Source of the DNA: Ehretia macrophylla
Lineage: Eukaryota > Streptophyta > Magnoliopsida > Boraginales > Ehretiaceae
DNA length: 64,000 bases
Direction: 5' to 3'
Assembly (NCBI GenBank): GCA_037974665.1
Contig: CM075769.1
Span: 79,197,190-79,261,189, forward strand
Below are positions 48,404 through 60,085 of this stretch, piece after piece. The translations under genes were made by a program, and so were the position numbers. The notes below the pieces were generated by a model. The model was not told the origin of the DNA and did not search any database. It worked only from the letters and a program-made list of their open reading frames with translations. Each line of letters begins with the position of its first letter. Position 1 is the stretch's first letter.

Positions 48404-48961
48404 TTTTTCATTTTTTTTTGCCCTGGTTAGGGTTGCCAAGATACTTTATCCACCAAATCTCTATTCCCGAATCCTACGAAACATTGGGCAAGACAACTTC
48501 GCTTCACGTGGAGGCTGGGCCTGCAAACCGAGGGCGTAGGGTTTGTGACCAGGTCTCCATCGCTCCGGTGCCTATAACTTTTGTTCCGTAAGGAGTTACG
48601 CGGCGCACAGCATACCATTAAAAAGCTCTCTGAGAGTACTACGACGGAGGCAGCCAGCTTGCTTGTTGTGCCCATTTTTGAAGCCCAAAATCAAACGTGT
48701 TCATCAGTTTCAGTCCACTTTTCTTCTTTTGCTCTGTTTTTCTATCCCGGATCGTACGTCGTGAGCTATTAAAAGGTCGACAACCTGACTCACGGGACAT
48801 CAGGGGGCTCTACAACGTGTCGATATCACGTCTTGCGAGGATGCTGCGTTGTTGAAGCGGATGGGTTGTCGTTAAGCCCATTGGGACTTTTGAATGGGCC
48901 ATCTCTCTAGACAGGCACTGTGAACCGTTAACACATATAGGAATTGTGCCCTCAACATGAT

Positions 48962-49080
48962 GGGTGCGATCATACCAGCACTGATGCACCGGATCCCATC
49001 AGAACTCCGAAGTTAAGCGTTCTTGGGCGAGAGTAGTACTAGGATGGGTGACCCCCTGGGAAGTCCTCGTGTTGTACCCC
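48962..49080 (+). rRNA. 5S rRNA
   Basis: Full length. Differences: A22G, G60T, C114T. It shares A22G and G60T with the copy at 43249. The -1 base is T. Confidence 0.95.
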
Positions 49081-49638
49081 CTTTTCAATTTTTTCTGCCC
49101 TGGTTAGGGTTGCCAAGATACTTTATCCACCAAATCTCTATTACCGAATCACACAGAACATTGGGCAAGAAAACTTCGCTTCACGTAGAGGCCGGGCCAG
49201 CAAACCGAGGGCGTAGGGTTTGTGACAAGGTCTCCGTCGCTCCGGTGCCCATAACTTTTGATCTGTCAGGAGTTACGCGGCGTATAGCATACCGTTGCAA
49301 AGCTCTCTGTGAGCTCTACGATGGGGGCAGAGAGCTTGCTCGCTTGGCCCATTTTTGGAGCCTAAAATCAAATGTTTTCATCAGTTTTAGGCCACTTTTC
49401 TTCTTTTGCCCTGTTTTTCCTACCCGGATCGTACGTCGTGAGCTGTTAAAAGGGCGACAACCTAACTCGTGGTACATCAGAGGGCCCTACAACGTATTGA
49501 TATCACGTCTAGCGAGGATGCTGTGTTGTTGAAGCGGATGGGTTGTCGTTAAGCCCATTGGGCCTTTTGAATGGGCCATCTCTCTAGGCTGGCACTATAA
49601 ACCGTTAACACATATAGGAGTTGTGCCCCCAACATGAC

Positions 49639-49757
49639 GGGTGTGATCAGAGCAGCACTAATGCACCGGATCCCATCAGAACTCCGAAGTTAAGAATGCT
49701 TGGGTGAGAGTAGTACTAGGATGGGTGACCCCCTGGGAAGTCCTCGTGTTGCACCCC
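49639..49757 (+). rRNA. 5S rRNA (AGAG allele)
   Basis: Full length. Differences: C6T, T12G, C14G, C57A, G58A, C67T. T12G/C14G turn ATAC into AGAG, an allele seen only between 49.6 and 57.7 kb. Confidence 0.94.
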
Positions 49758-50315
49758 ATTTTCAATTTTTTTTGCCCTGGTTATGGTTGCCAAGATACTT
49801 TATCCAACAAATCTCTATTACCTAATCCCACGGAACATTGGGCAAGACAACTTCGCTTCACGTAGAGGCCGGGCTCGCAAACCGAGGGCGTAGGGTTTGT
49901 GACCAAGTCTCCGTCGCTCCGGTGCCCATAACTTTTGATCCGTAAAGAGTTACGCGGCGCACAGCATACCGTTGCAAAGCTCTCTGAGAGCTCTACGATT
50001 GGGGCAGAGAGCTTGCTCGCTTTGCCCATTTTTGGAGCCCAAAATCAAACGTTTTCATCAGTTTCAGGCCACTTTTCTTCTTTTGCCCTGTTTTTGTGTC
50101 CCGGATCGTACGTCGTGAGCAGTTAAAAGGACGACAACCTGACTCGCGGTATATCAGAGGGCCCTACAACGTGTCGATATCACGTCTTGCGAGGATGCTG
50201 CGTTGATGAAGCGGATGGGTTGTTGTTAAGTCCATTGGACCTTTTGAATGGGCCATCTCTCTAGGCTGGCATTGTGAACCGTTAACACATATAGGAATTG
50301 TGCCCTTAACATGAC

Positions 50316-50434
50316 GGGTGCGATCATACCAGCACTAATGCATCGGATCCCATCAGAACTCCGAAGTTAAGCGTGCTTGGGCGAGAGTAGTACTAGGATG
50401 GGTGACCCTCTACGAAGTCCTCGTGTTGCACCCC
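50316..50434 (+). rRNA. 5S rRNA
   Basis: Full length. Differences: C28T, C94T, G97A, G98C. The A box and intermediate element are intact. Downstream T-runs are T5 then T5 (AATTATTTTT). The following unit is 667 bp. Confidence 0.95.
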
Positions 50435-50982
50435 CTTTTTAATTATTTTTGCCCTGGTTAGGGTTGCCAAGATACTTTATCCACCAAATCTCTATTACCG
50501 AATCCCACGGAACATTGGGCAAGACAACTTCGCTTCACGTTGAGGCCGGGCCAGCAAACCGAGGGCGTAGGGTTTGTGACCAGGTCTCCGTCGCTCCGGT
50601 GCCCATAACTTTTGATCCGTAAGGAGTTACGCGGCGCACAACAAACCGTTGCAAAGCTCTCTGAGAGCTCTACGACGGGGGCAGCTAGTTTGCTCGCTGT
50701 GCCTATTTTTGAAGCCCAAAATCGAACATTTTCATCAATTTCAGTCCACTTTTCTTCTTTTTCCCACCCAGATCGTACGTCGTGAGCTGTTAAAGGGATC
50801 ACAACATGACTCGCGGGACATCAGAGGGCCTTACAACGTGTCCATATCACGTATTTCGAGAATGCTGCATTGTTGAGGCAGATGGGTTGTCGTTAAGCCC
50901 ATTGGGCCTTTTGAATGGGCCATCTCTCTAGCCTGGCACTGTGAACCGTTAACACATATAGGAATTGTGCCCTTAACATGAC

Positions 50983-51101
50983 AGGTGCGATCATACCAGC
51001 ACTAATGCACCGGATCCCATCAGAACTCCGAAGTTAAGCGTGCTTGGCCGAGAGTAGTACTAGGATGGGTCACCCCCTAGGAAGTCCTCGTGTTGCACCC
51101 C
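50983..51101 (+). rRNA. 5S rRNA
   Basis: Full length. Differences: G1A, G66C, G89C, G97A. Its terminator sequence is like that of the previous copy. CATATAGG is present. Confidence 0.95.
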
Positions 51102-51659
51102 CTTTTTAATTATTTTTTCCCTGGTTAGGGTTGCCAAGATACTTTATCCACCAAATCTCTATTACCGAATCCCACGGAACATTGTTCAAGACAACTTCGC
51201 TTCACGTAGAGGCCGGGCACGCAAACCGAGGGCGTAGAGTTTGTGACCATGTCTCCGTCGCTCCGGTGCCCATAACTTTTGATCCGTAAGCAGTTACGCG
51301 GTGCACAGTATACCGTTGCAAAGCACTTTGAGAGCTCTACGATGGGGGCAGCTAGCTTGCTCGCTTTGCCCAATTTTGGAGCCCAAAATCGAACGTTTTC
51401 ATCCGTTTCAGGTCACTTTTATTCTTTTGCTATGTTTTTCCGTCCCGGATCGTATGTCATGAGCTGTGTAAAGGATGACAACCTGACTCGCGGGACATCA
51501 GAGGGCCTTACAGCGTGTCGATATCACGTCTTGCGAGGATGCTGCGTTGTTGAAGCGGATGGGTTGTCGTTAAGCCCATTGGGCCTTTTTAATGGGCCAT
51601 CTCTCTAGGCTGGGACTGTGAACCGTTAACAAGTATAGGAATAGTGCCCTCAACAAGAC

Positions 51660-51778
51660 GGGTGAGATCATATCAGCACTAATGCACCAGATCCCATCAG
51701 AACTTCGAAGTTAAGCGTGCATGGGCGAGAGTACTACTAGGATGGGTGACCCCCTGGGAAGTCCTCGTGTTGCACCCC
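51660..51778 (+). rRNA. 5S rRNA
   Basis: Full length. Differences: C6A, C14T, G30A, C46T, T62A, G75C. The upstream element is AAGTATAGG. Confidence 0.94.
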
Positions 51779-52336
51779 CTTCTCAATTTTTTTTGACCTG
51801 GTTAGGGTTGCCAGGATACCTTATCGACCAAATCTCCATTACCGAATCCCACGGAACATTGTTCAAGACAACTTCGCTTCACGTAGAGGCCGGGCACGCA
51901 AACCGAGGGCGTAGAGTTTGTGACCATGTCTCCGTTGCTCCAGTGCCAATAACTTTTGATCCGTCAAGAGTTACGCGGCGCACAGCAAACCGTTGCAAAG
52001 CTCTCTGAGAGCTCTACGATGGGGGCAAAGAGCTTGCTCGCCGTGCTCATTTTTGGAGCCCAAAATCAAACGTTTTCATCAGTTTCAGGCCACTTTTCTT
52101 CTTTTGCCCTATTTTTTCGTCCCGTATCGTACGTCGTGAGCTGTTAAAAGGACGACAACCTGACTCGCGGTACATCAGATGGCCCTACAATGTGTCGATA
52201 TCACGTCTTGCGAGGATGCTGCATTGTTGAAGCGGATGGGTTGTCGTTAAGCCCATTGGGCCTTTTGAATAGGCCATCTCTCTAGGCTGGCACTATGAAA
52301 CGTTAACACATATAGGAATTGTGCCCTCAACATTAC

Positions 52337-52455
52337 GGGTGCGATCAGAGCAGCACTAATGAACCGGATCCCATCAGAACTCCAAAGTTAAGCGTGCTTG
52401 GGTGAGAGTAGTACTAGGATGGGTGACCCCCTGGGAAGTCCTCGTGTTGCACCCC
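52337..52455 (+). rRNA. 5S rRNA (AGAG allele)
   Basis: Full length. Differences: T12G, C14G, C26A, G48A, C67T. C67T is also shared with the copy at 49639, four units away. Confidence 0.95.
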
Positions 52456-53013
52456 CTTTTCAATTTTTTTTGCCCTAGTTAGGGTTGCCAAGATACTTTA
52501 TCCCCCAAATCTCTATTACCGAATACCACGGAACAATGGGCAAGACAACTTCGCTTCACGTAGAGGCCGGGCCAGCAAACCGAGGTCGTAGGGTTTGTGA
52601 CCAGGTCTCCGTCGCTCCGGTGCCCATAACTTTTGATCTGTAAAGAGTTACGCGGAGCAAAGCATTCCGTTGCAAATCTCTCTGAGAGCTCTACGATGGG
52701 GGCAGCCAATTTGCTCGATGTGCCCATTTTTGAAGCCCAAAATCGAATGTTTTCATCAATTTATGGCCACTTTTCTTCTTTTGCTCTGTTTTTCTTTCCC
52801 GGATCGTACATCGTGAGCTGTTAAAAGGACGACAACCTGACTCGCGGGACATCAGAGGGCCCTACAACGTGTCGACATCACGTCTTGCGAGGATGCTACG
52901 TTGTTGAAGCGGATGGGTTTTCGTTAAGTCCATTGGGCCTTTTGAATGGGCCATATCTCTAGGCTGGCACTGTGAACTGTTAACACATATAGGAATTGTT
53001 CCCTCAACATGAC

Positions 53014-53132
53014 GGGGACGATCAGAGCAGTACTAATGCGCCGGATTCCATCAGAACTCTGAAGTTAAGCGTGCATGGGCGAGAGTAGTACTAGGATAGG
53101 TGACCCCCTGGGAAGTCCTCGTGCTGCACCCC
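53014..53132 (+). rRNA. 5S rRNA (AGAG allele), strongly diverged
   Basis: Eleven differences: T4G, G5A, T12G, C14G, C18T, A27G, C34T, C47T, T62A, G85A, T111C. Identical through the gene to the next copy at 53612. Changes in the A and C boxes make activity doubtful. Confidence 0.92.
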
Positions 53133-53611
53133 TGTTTTCAATTTTTTTTGCTCCGGTTAGGGTTGCCATGATACTTTATCCACCACATTTCCATTATCGA
53201 ATCCCATGGTACATTGGGCAAGACAACTTCACTTCACGTAGAGGCCGGGCCAACAAACCGAGGGCGTAGGTTTTGTGACCAAGCCTCCGTCGCTCCGGTG
53301 CCTATAACTTTTGATCTGTAAGGAGTTACACGGCGCACAGCATACCGTTGCAAAGCTCTCTGAGAGCTCTACGACGGGGGCAGCCAGTTTGCCCGATTTG
53401 CCCATTTTTGAAGCCCAAAATTGAACGTTTTCATCAATTTCTGTCCACATCAGAGGGCCCTACAGCGTGTCGATATCACATCTTTCGAGAATGATGCATT
53501 GTTGAAGCGGATGGGTTTTCGTTAAGTCCATTGGGCCTTTTGAATGGGCCATATCTCTAGGCTGGCACTGTGAACTGTTAACACATATAGGAATTGTTCC
53601 CTCAACATGAC

Positions 53612-53730
53612 GGGGACGATCAGAGCAGTACTAATGCGCCGGATTCCATCAGAACTCTGAAGTTAAGCGTGCATGGGCGAGAGTAGTACTAGGATAGGTG
53701 ACCCCCTGGGAAGTCCTCGTGCTGCACCCC
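53612..53730 (+). rRNA. 5S rRNA (AGAG allele), twin of the previous copy
   Basis: Same eleven differences as the copy at 53014. The preceding spacer lacks about 79 bp, making a 598-bp unit. Identity with the previous unit runs from about 52905 to 53130, pointing to a conversion tract. Confidence 0.92.
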
Positions 53731-54258
53731 CTTTTCAATTTTTTTTGCCCGTGTTAGGGTTGCCACGATACTTTATCCACCAAATCTCTATTACCGAATC
53801 CCACGGAACATTGGGCAAGACAACTTCGCTTCACGTAGAGGCCGGGCCCGTAAACAGAGGGCGTAGGGTTTGTGGCTAAGTCTCCGTCGCTCTGGTGCCC
53901 ATAACTTTTGATCCGTAAGGAGTTACGCAGCGCACAGCATACCGTTGCAAAGCTTTCTGAGAGCTCTACGATGGGGGCAGAGAGTTTGCTCGCTTTGCCC
54001 ATTTTTGGAGAGCAAAATCAAACATTTTCATCAGTTTCTGGCCACTTTCCTTCTTTTTCCTTGTTTTTCCGTCCCGGATTGTACATCATGAGCTGTTAAA
54101 AGGACGACAACCTGATTCGCGATACATCAGAGGGCCCTACAACCTGTCGACATCACGTCTTGCGAGGATGCTGCGTTGTTGAAGTGGATGGGTTGTCGTT
54201 AAGCCCATTGGGCCTTTTGAATGGGCCATCTCTCTAGGCTGGCACTGTGAACCATTAA

Positions 54259-54288
54259 CACATATAGGAATTGTGCCCTCAACATGAC
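54259..54288 (+). promoter_or_regulatory. 5S upstream promoter, representative plus-strand copy
   Basis: Upstream of the near-majority 5S gene at 54289 lie CATATAGG starting at -28, a GCCC patch around -14 to -11 and C at -1. This matches the external elements known for plant 5S genes (TATA-like at about -28, GC at about -12, C at -1). The same arrangement precedes most copies; departures are noted per gene. Confidence 0.75.
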
Positions 54289-54407
54289 GGGTGCGATCAT
54301 ACCCGCACTAATGCACCGGATCCCATCAGAACTCCGAAGTTAAGCGTGCTTGGGCGAGAGTAGTACTAGGATGGGTGACCCCCTGGGAAGTCCTCGTGTT
54401 GCACCCC
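54289..54407 (+). rRNA. 5S rRNA, nearly perfect
   Basis: A single difference from the majority, A16C, outside the internal promoter. CATATAGG at -28, C at -1 and T4/T8 runs downstream are all present. It is the most complete gene plus promoter in the window. Confidence 0.98.
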
Positions 54408-54423
54408 CTTTTCAATTTTTTTT
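54408..54423 (+). terminator. RNA polymerase III T-run terminator, representative copy
   Basis: Immediately after the gene ending at 54407 come C, TTTT, CAA and a run of eight T. Runs of four or more T on the sense strand end Pol III transcription. The same pattern (T4, CAA, T7-T9) follows nearly every copy in both arms. Confidence 0.8.
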
Positions 54424-54964
54424 GCCCTAGTTAGGGTTGCCAAGATACTTTATCCACCAAATCTCTATTACCGAATCCCACGGAACATTGGGCAAGACAA
54501 CTTCGCTTCACGTAGAGGCCGGGCCAGCAAACCGAGGGCGTAGGGTTTCTGACCAGGTCTTAGTCGCTCCGGTGCCCATAACTTTTGATCCGTAAGGAGT
54601 TACGCGGCGCACAGCATACTGTTGCAAAGCTCTCTTAGAGCTCTACGACGGGAGCAGCCAATTTGCTCGCTGTGCTCGTTTTTGAATACCAAAATCGAAC
54701 GTTTTCAACAATTTCAGTCCATTTTTCTTCTTTTGATCCGTTTTTCCCACCCGGATAGTACGTCGTGAGCTGTTAAAAGGATGACAACATGGCTCGCGGG
54801 ACATCAGAGGGCCCTACAACGTGTCGATATCACATTTTGCTAGGATGCTGCATTGTTGAAGCGAATGGGTTGTGGTTAAGCCCATTGGGCCGTTTGAATG
54901 GGCCATCTCTCTAGGCTGGTACTGTGACCGTTAACACATATAAGAATTGTGCCCTCAAAATGAC

Positions 54965-55083
54965 AGGTGCGATCATACCAGCACTAATGCACCGGATCCC
55001 ATCAAAACTCCGAAGTTCAGCGTGCTTGGGCGAGAGTAGTACTAGGATGGGTGACCCCTAGGGATGTCCTCGTGCTGCACCCC
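54965..55083 (+). rRNA. 5S rRNA
   Basis: Full length. Differences: G1A, G41A, A54C, C95T, T96A, A101T, T111C. The upstream element is CATATAAG. The downstream T-run is broken to ATTTCTTTTA. Confidence 0.94.
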
Positions 55084-55640
55084 TTTTCAATTTCTTTTAC
55101 CCTGGTTAGGGTTGCCAAGGTACTTTATCCACAAAATCTCTATTACCGAATCCCACGGAACATTGGGCAAGACAACTTCGCTTCACGTAGAGGTCGGGCC
55201 CGCAAACCAAGGGCGTAGGGTCTGTGACCAAGTCTCTGTCGCTCCGGTCCCCATAACTTTTGATCCGTAAGGAGTTACGCAGCGCACAGCATACCGTTGC
55301 AAAGCTCTCTGAGAGCTCTACGATGAGGGTAGAGAGCTTGCTCGCTTTGCCCATTTTTGGAGCCCAAAATCAAACGTTTTAATCAGTTTCATGCCACTTT
55401 TCTTCTTTTACCCTATTTTTTCATCCCGGATCGTACGTCGTGAGCTGTTAAAAGGACGACAACTTGACTTACGGGACATCAGAGGGCCCTACAACGTGTC
55501 GATATCACGTCTGGCGAGGATGCTGCGTTGTTGAAGCGGATGGGTTGACGTTAAGCCCATTGGGCCTTCTGAATGGGACATCTCTCTAGGCTGGGACTGT
55601 GAACCGTTAACACATATAGGAATTGTGCCCTCAACATGAC

Positions 55641-55759
55641 GGTTGCGATCATACCAGTACTAATGCACCGGATCCCATCAGAACTCCGAAGTTAAGCGTG
55701 TTTGGGCGAGAGTAGTACTAGGATGGGTGACCCCCTGTGAAGTCCTCGTGTTGCATCCC
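55641..55759 (+). rRNA. 5S rRNA
   Basis: Full length. Differences: G3T, C18T, C61T, G98T, C116T. CATATAGG is present. Confidence 0.95.
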
Positions 55760-56317
55760 CTTTTCAATTTTTATTGCCCTGGTTAGGGTTGCCAAGATAC
55801 TTTATCCACTAAATCTCTAATAGCGAATCCCACGGAACAATGGCCAAGACAACTTTGCTTCACGTAGAGGCCGGGCCCGCAAACCGTGGGCGTAGGGTTT
55901 GTGACCAGGTCTCCGTCGCTCTGGTGCCCATAACTTTTGATTCGTAAGGAGTTACGCGGCGCACAACATACCGTTGCAAATCTCTCTGAGAGCACTACGA
56001 CGGGGGCAGCCAGCATGCTCGCTGGGTCCATTTTTGGAGCCCAAAATCGAACGTTTTCATTAGTTTCAGGCCATTTTTCTTCTTTTGCTCTGTTTTTCTG
56101 TTCCGGATCGTACGTCGTGAGCTATTAAAAGGATGACAAACAGATTCGTGGGACATCAGAGGGCCCTACAACGTGTCGATATCACGTCTTGCGAGGATGC
56201 TGCGTTGTTGAAGCTGATGGGTTATCGTTAAGCCCATTGAGCCTTTTGAATGGGCCATCTCTCTAGGTTGGGACTGTGAACCGTGAACACATATAGGAAT
56301 TGTGCCCTCAACATGAT

Positions 56318-56436
56318 GGGTGCGATCATACCAGCTCTAATGCACCGGATCCCATCAGAACTTCGAAGTTAAGCGTGCTTAGGAGAGAGTAGTACTAGGA
56401 TGGGTGACCCCCTAAGAAGTCCTCGTGTTGCACTAC
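56318..56436 (+). rRNA. 5S rRNA
   Basis: Full length. Differences: A19T, C46T, G64A, C67A, G97A, G98A, C117T, C118A. The -1 base is T. Confidence 0.94.
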
Positions 56437-56993
56437 ATTTTCAATTTTTTTTGCCCTGGTTAGGGTTGCCAAGATACTTTATCCACCAAATCTCTATTAC
56501 CGAATCCCACGGAACATTGGGCAAGACAACTTCGCTTCACGTAGTGGCCGGGACCACAAACCGAAGGTGTAGCGTTTGTGACCAGGTCCCCATCGCTCCG
56601 GTGCCCATAACTTTTGATCCGTGAGGACTTACGCCGCGCACAGTATACCGTTGCAAAGCTATCTGAGAGCTCTATGATGGGGGCAGCTAGCATGCTTGCT
56701 GTGTTCATTTTTGGAGCCCAAAATCGAACGTTTTCATCAATTTTAGGCCACTTTTTTCTTTTGCTCCATTTTTCCATCCCGGATCGTACGCCATCAGCTG
56801 TTAAAAGGATGACAACCTGACTCACGGGACATCAGAGGGCCCTACAATGTGTCGATATCACGTCTTGCGAGGATGCTGCGTTGTTGAAGCAGATGGGTTG
56901 TCTTTATGCCCATTGGGCATTTTGAATGGGCCATCTCTCCAGGCTGGCACTGTGAACCGTTAACACATATAGGAATTGTGCCCTCAAGATGAT

Positions 56994-57112
56994 GGGTACG
57001 ATTAGAGCAGCACTAATGCACCAGATCCCATCAGAACTCCGAAGTTAAGCGTGCTTGGGCGGGAGTAGTACAAGGATGGGTGACCCCCTGGGAAGTCCTC
57101 GTGTTGCAACCC
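56994..57112 (+). rRNA. 5S rRNA (AGAG allele)
   Basis: Full length. Differences: G5A, C10T, T12G, C14G, G30A, A69G, T79A, C116A. The -1 base is T. Confidence 0.94.
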
Positions 57113-57670
57113 CTTTTCAATTTTTTTTGCCCTGGTTTTGGTTGCCAAGATACTTTATCCACCAAATCTCTATTACCGAATCCCACGGAACATTGGGCAA
57201 GACAACTTCGCTTCACGTAGATGTCGGGCCAGCAAACCGAGGGTGTAAGGTTTGTGACCAGGTCTCCGTCGTTCCGGTGCCCATAACTTTTGATCCGTAA
57301 GGATTTACGCGGCGTACAACATACCGTTGCAAAGCTCTCTGAGAGCTCTACGACAGGGGCAGCCAGTTTGCTCGCTATACCCATTTTTGAAGCCCAAAAT
57401 TGAACGTTTTCATCAATTTTCGGCCACTTTTCTTGTTTTACGATGTTTTTCCGTCCTGGATCGTACGTCGTGAGCTGTTAAAAGGACGACAACCTGACTC
57501 GCGGGACATCAGAGGGCCCTACAACGTGTCGATATCACGTCTTGCGAGGATGCTGTGTTGTTGAAGCGGATGGGTTGTCGTTAAGCCCATTGGGCCATTT
57601 GAATGGGCCATATCTCTAGGCTGGCACTTTGAACCGTTAACACATATAGGAATTATGCCCTCAACATGAC

Positions 57671-57789
57671 GGGGGCGATCAGAGCAGTACTAAGGCACCG
57701 GATTCCATTAGAACTCCGAAGTTAAGCGGGCTTGGGCGAGAGTAGTACTAGGATGGGTGACCCCCAGGGAAGTTCTCGTGTTGCACCCC
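57671..57789 (+). rRNA. 5S rRNA (AGAG allele), strongly diverged
   Basis: About ten differences: T4G, T12G, C14G, C18T, T24G, C34T, C39T, T59G, T96A, C104T. It shares T4G, C18T and C34T with the twins at 53014 and 53612. Confidence 0.92.
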
Positions 57790-58347
57790 ACTTTTCAATT
57801 TTTGTTGCTCCGGTTAGGGTTGCCATGATACTTTATCCACCACATTTCTATTATCGAATCCCACGGTACATTGGGCAAGACAACTTCGCTTCAAGTAGAG
57901 GCCGGGCCAGCAAACCGAGGGCGTAGGGTTTGTGACCAGGTCTCCGTCGCTCCGGTGCCCATAACTTTTGATCCGTAAGGAGTTACGCGGCACACAGCAT
58001 ACAGTTGCAAAGCACTTTGAGAGCTCTACGACGGGGGAAGCCAGTTTGCTCGCTGTACCCTTTTTGATGCCCAAAATCGAACGTTTTCATCAATTTCAGT
58101 CCACTTTTCTTCTTTTTCTCCGTATTTCCCACCCGGATCGTACATCGTGAGCTGTTAAAAGGATGACAACATGACTCGCGGGACATCAGGGGGCCCTACA
58201 ACGTGTCGATATCACGTCTTTCGAGGATGCTGCGTTGTTGAGGCGGATGGGTTGTCGTTAAGCCCATTGGGCCTTTTGAATTGGCCATCTCTCTAGGCTG
58301 GCACTGTGAACCGTTAAAACATATAGGAATTGTGCCCTCAACATGAC

Positions 58348-58466
58348 GGGTGCGATCATACCAGCACTAATGCACGGGATCCCATCAGAACTCCGAAGTT
58401 AAGCGTGCTTGGGCGAGAGTAGTACTAGGATGGATGACCCCCTGGGAAGTCCTCGTGCTGCACCAC
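58348..58466 (+). rRNA. 5S rRNA
   Basis: Full length. Differences: C29G, G87A, T111C, C118A. The A box and intermediate element are intact. CATATAGG is present. Confidence 0.95.
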
Positions 58467-59023
58467 CTTTTCAATTTTTTTTGCCCTGGTTAGGGTTGCC
58501 AATATACTTTATCCACCAAATCTCTATTACCAAATCCCACGGAACATTGGGCAAGACAACTTCGCTTCACATAGAGGTCGGGCCCGCAAACCGAGGGCGT
58601 AGGGTTTGTGACCAAGTCTCCGTCGCTCCGGTTCCTATAACTTTTGATCCGTAAGGAGTTACGCGGCGCACATCATACTGTTGCAAAGCTCTCTGAGAGC
58701 TCTACGAAGGGGGTAGCCAGCTTGATCGCTGTGCCCGTTTTTGGAGCCCAAAATTGAACGTTTTCATCAGTTTCAGTCCACTTTTCTTCTTTTGCTCTGT
58801 TTTTATGTCCCGGATCGTACGTCGTGAGCTGTTAAAAGGATGACAACCTGACTCGCGGGACATTAGAGGGCCTACAACGTGTCGATATCACGTCTTGCGA
58901 GGATGCTACGTTGTTGAAGCGAATGGGTTGTCGTTAAGCCCATTGGGCCTTTTGAATGGGCCATCTCTCTAGGTTGGGACTGTGAACCATTAACATATAT
59001 AGGAATTGTGCCCTCAACATGAT
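58467..59023 (+). other. representative 5S intergenic spacer with its conserved motifs
   Basis: This typical 557-bp spacer stands for all others. In transcription order it has: T-runs right after the gene (termination); a telobox-like GGTTAGGGTT at 58488-58497; a second, TAGGGTTTG, at 58600-58608; the perfect dyad AGCTCTCTGAGAGCT at 58687-58701; a CT/T-rich tract; the dyad GCCCATTGGGC at 58938-58948; TGGGCC at 58957-58962 (about -67 to -62); and an AT-rich TATA-like stretch near -28. These blocks recur in most spacers on both arms. Motif presence is seen directly; function is inferred. Confidence 0.8.
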
Positions 59024-59142
59024 GGGTGCGATCATACCAGCACTAATGCACCGGATCCCATCAGAACTCCGATGTTAAGCGTGCTTTGGCGAGAGTAGTA
59101 CTAGGATGGGTGACCCCATGGGAATTCCTCGTGTTGCACCCC
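59024..59142 (+). rRNA. 5S rRNA
   Basis: Full length. Differences: A50T, G64T, C95A, G102T. The upstream element is ATATATAGG and the -1 base is T. Confidence 0.95.
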
Positions 59143-59699
59143 CTTTTGAATTTTTTTTGCCCTGGTTAGAGTTGCCAAGATACTTTATCCACCAAATCTC
59201 TATTACCGAATCCCACGGATCATTGAGCAAGACAACTTCACTTCACGTAGAGGCTAGGCCCATAAACCGAGGGCGTAGGGTTTGTGACTAGGCCTCCGTC
59301 GCTCCGGTGCCCATAACTTTTGATCCGTAAGGAGTTACGCGGCGCACAGCATACCATTGCAAAGCTCTCTGAGAGCTTGACGGAGGGGGCAGCCAAATTG
59401 CTCGCTGTGCCCTTTTTGGAGCCCAAAATCGAACGTTTTCATCAGTTTTAGTCCACTTTTCTTCTTTTGCTCTATTTTTCCATCCTGGATCGTACGTCGT
59501 GAGCTGTTAAAAGGATGACAACATGACTCGCGGGACATCGGAGGGCCCTACGACGTGTCAATATCATATCTTGCGAGGATACTGCGTTGTTGAAGCGGAT
59601 GGGTTGTCGTTAAGGCCATTGGGCCTTTTGAATGGGCCATCTATCTATGCTGGTACTGTGAACCGTTAACACATATAGGAATTGTGCCCTCAAAATGAC

Positions 59700-59818
59700 A
59701 GGTGCGATCATACCTGCACTAATGCACCGGATCCCATCAGAACTCCGAAGTTAAGCGTGCTTGGGCGACAGTAGTACTAGGATGGGTGACCCCCTGGGAA
59801 GTCCTTGTGTTGCACCCC
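59700..59818 (+). rRNA. 5S rRNA, last copy before the second LTR insertion
   Basis: Full length. Differences: G1A, A16T, G70C, C107T. The spacer after it is interrupted at 60086. Confidence 0.95.
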
Positions 59819-60085
59819 CTTTTCAATTTTTTTTGCCCTGGTTAGGGTTGCCAAGATACTTTATCCACCAAATCTCTATTACCGAATCCCACGGAACATT
59901 GGGCAAGACAACTTCGCTTCACGTAGAGGCCTGGCGTGCAAACCGAGGGCGTAGGGTTTGTGACCAGGTCTCCGTCGCTCCGGTGCCCATAACTTTTGAT
60001 CCGTAAGGAGTTACGCGGCACACAGCATACCATTGCAAAGCTCTCTGAGAGCTCTACGAAGGGGGCAGCCAGCTTGCTTGTTGTG

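Noticed and set aside
49023-49532. Open frame of 169 codons, the longest in the window
   Set aside because: It runs through a 5S gene and its spacer. Similar 60-130-codon frames recur in nearly every unit on both strands with random interruptions, so they follow from the repeat sequence and are not genes.
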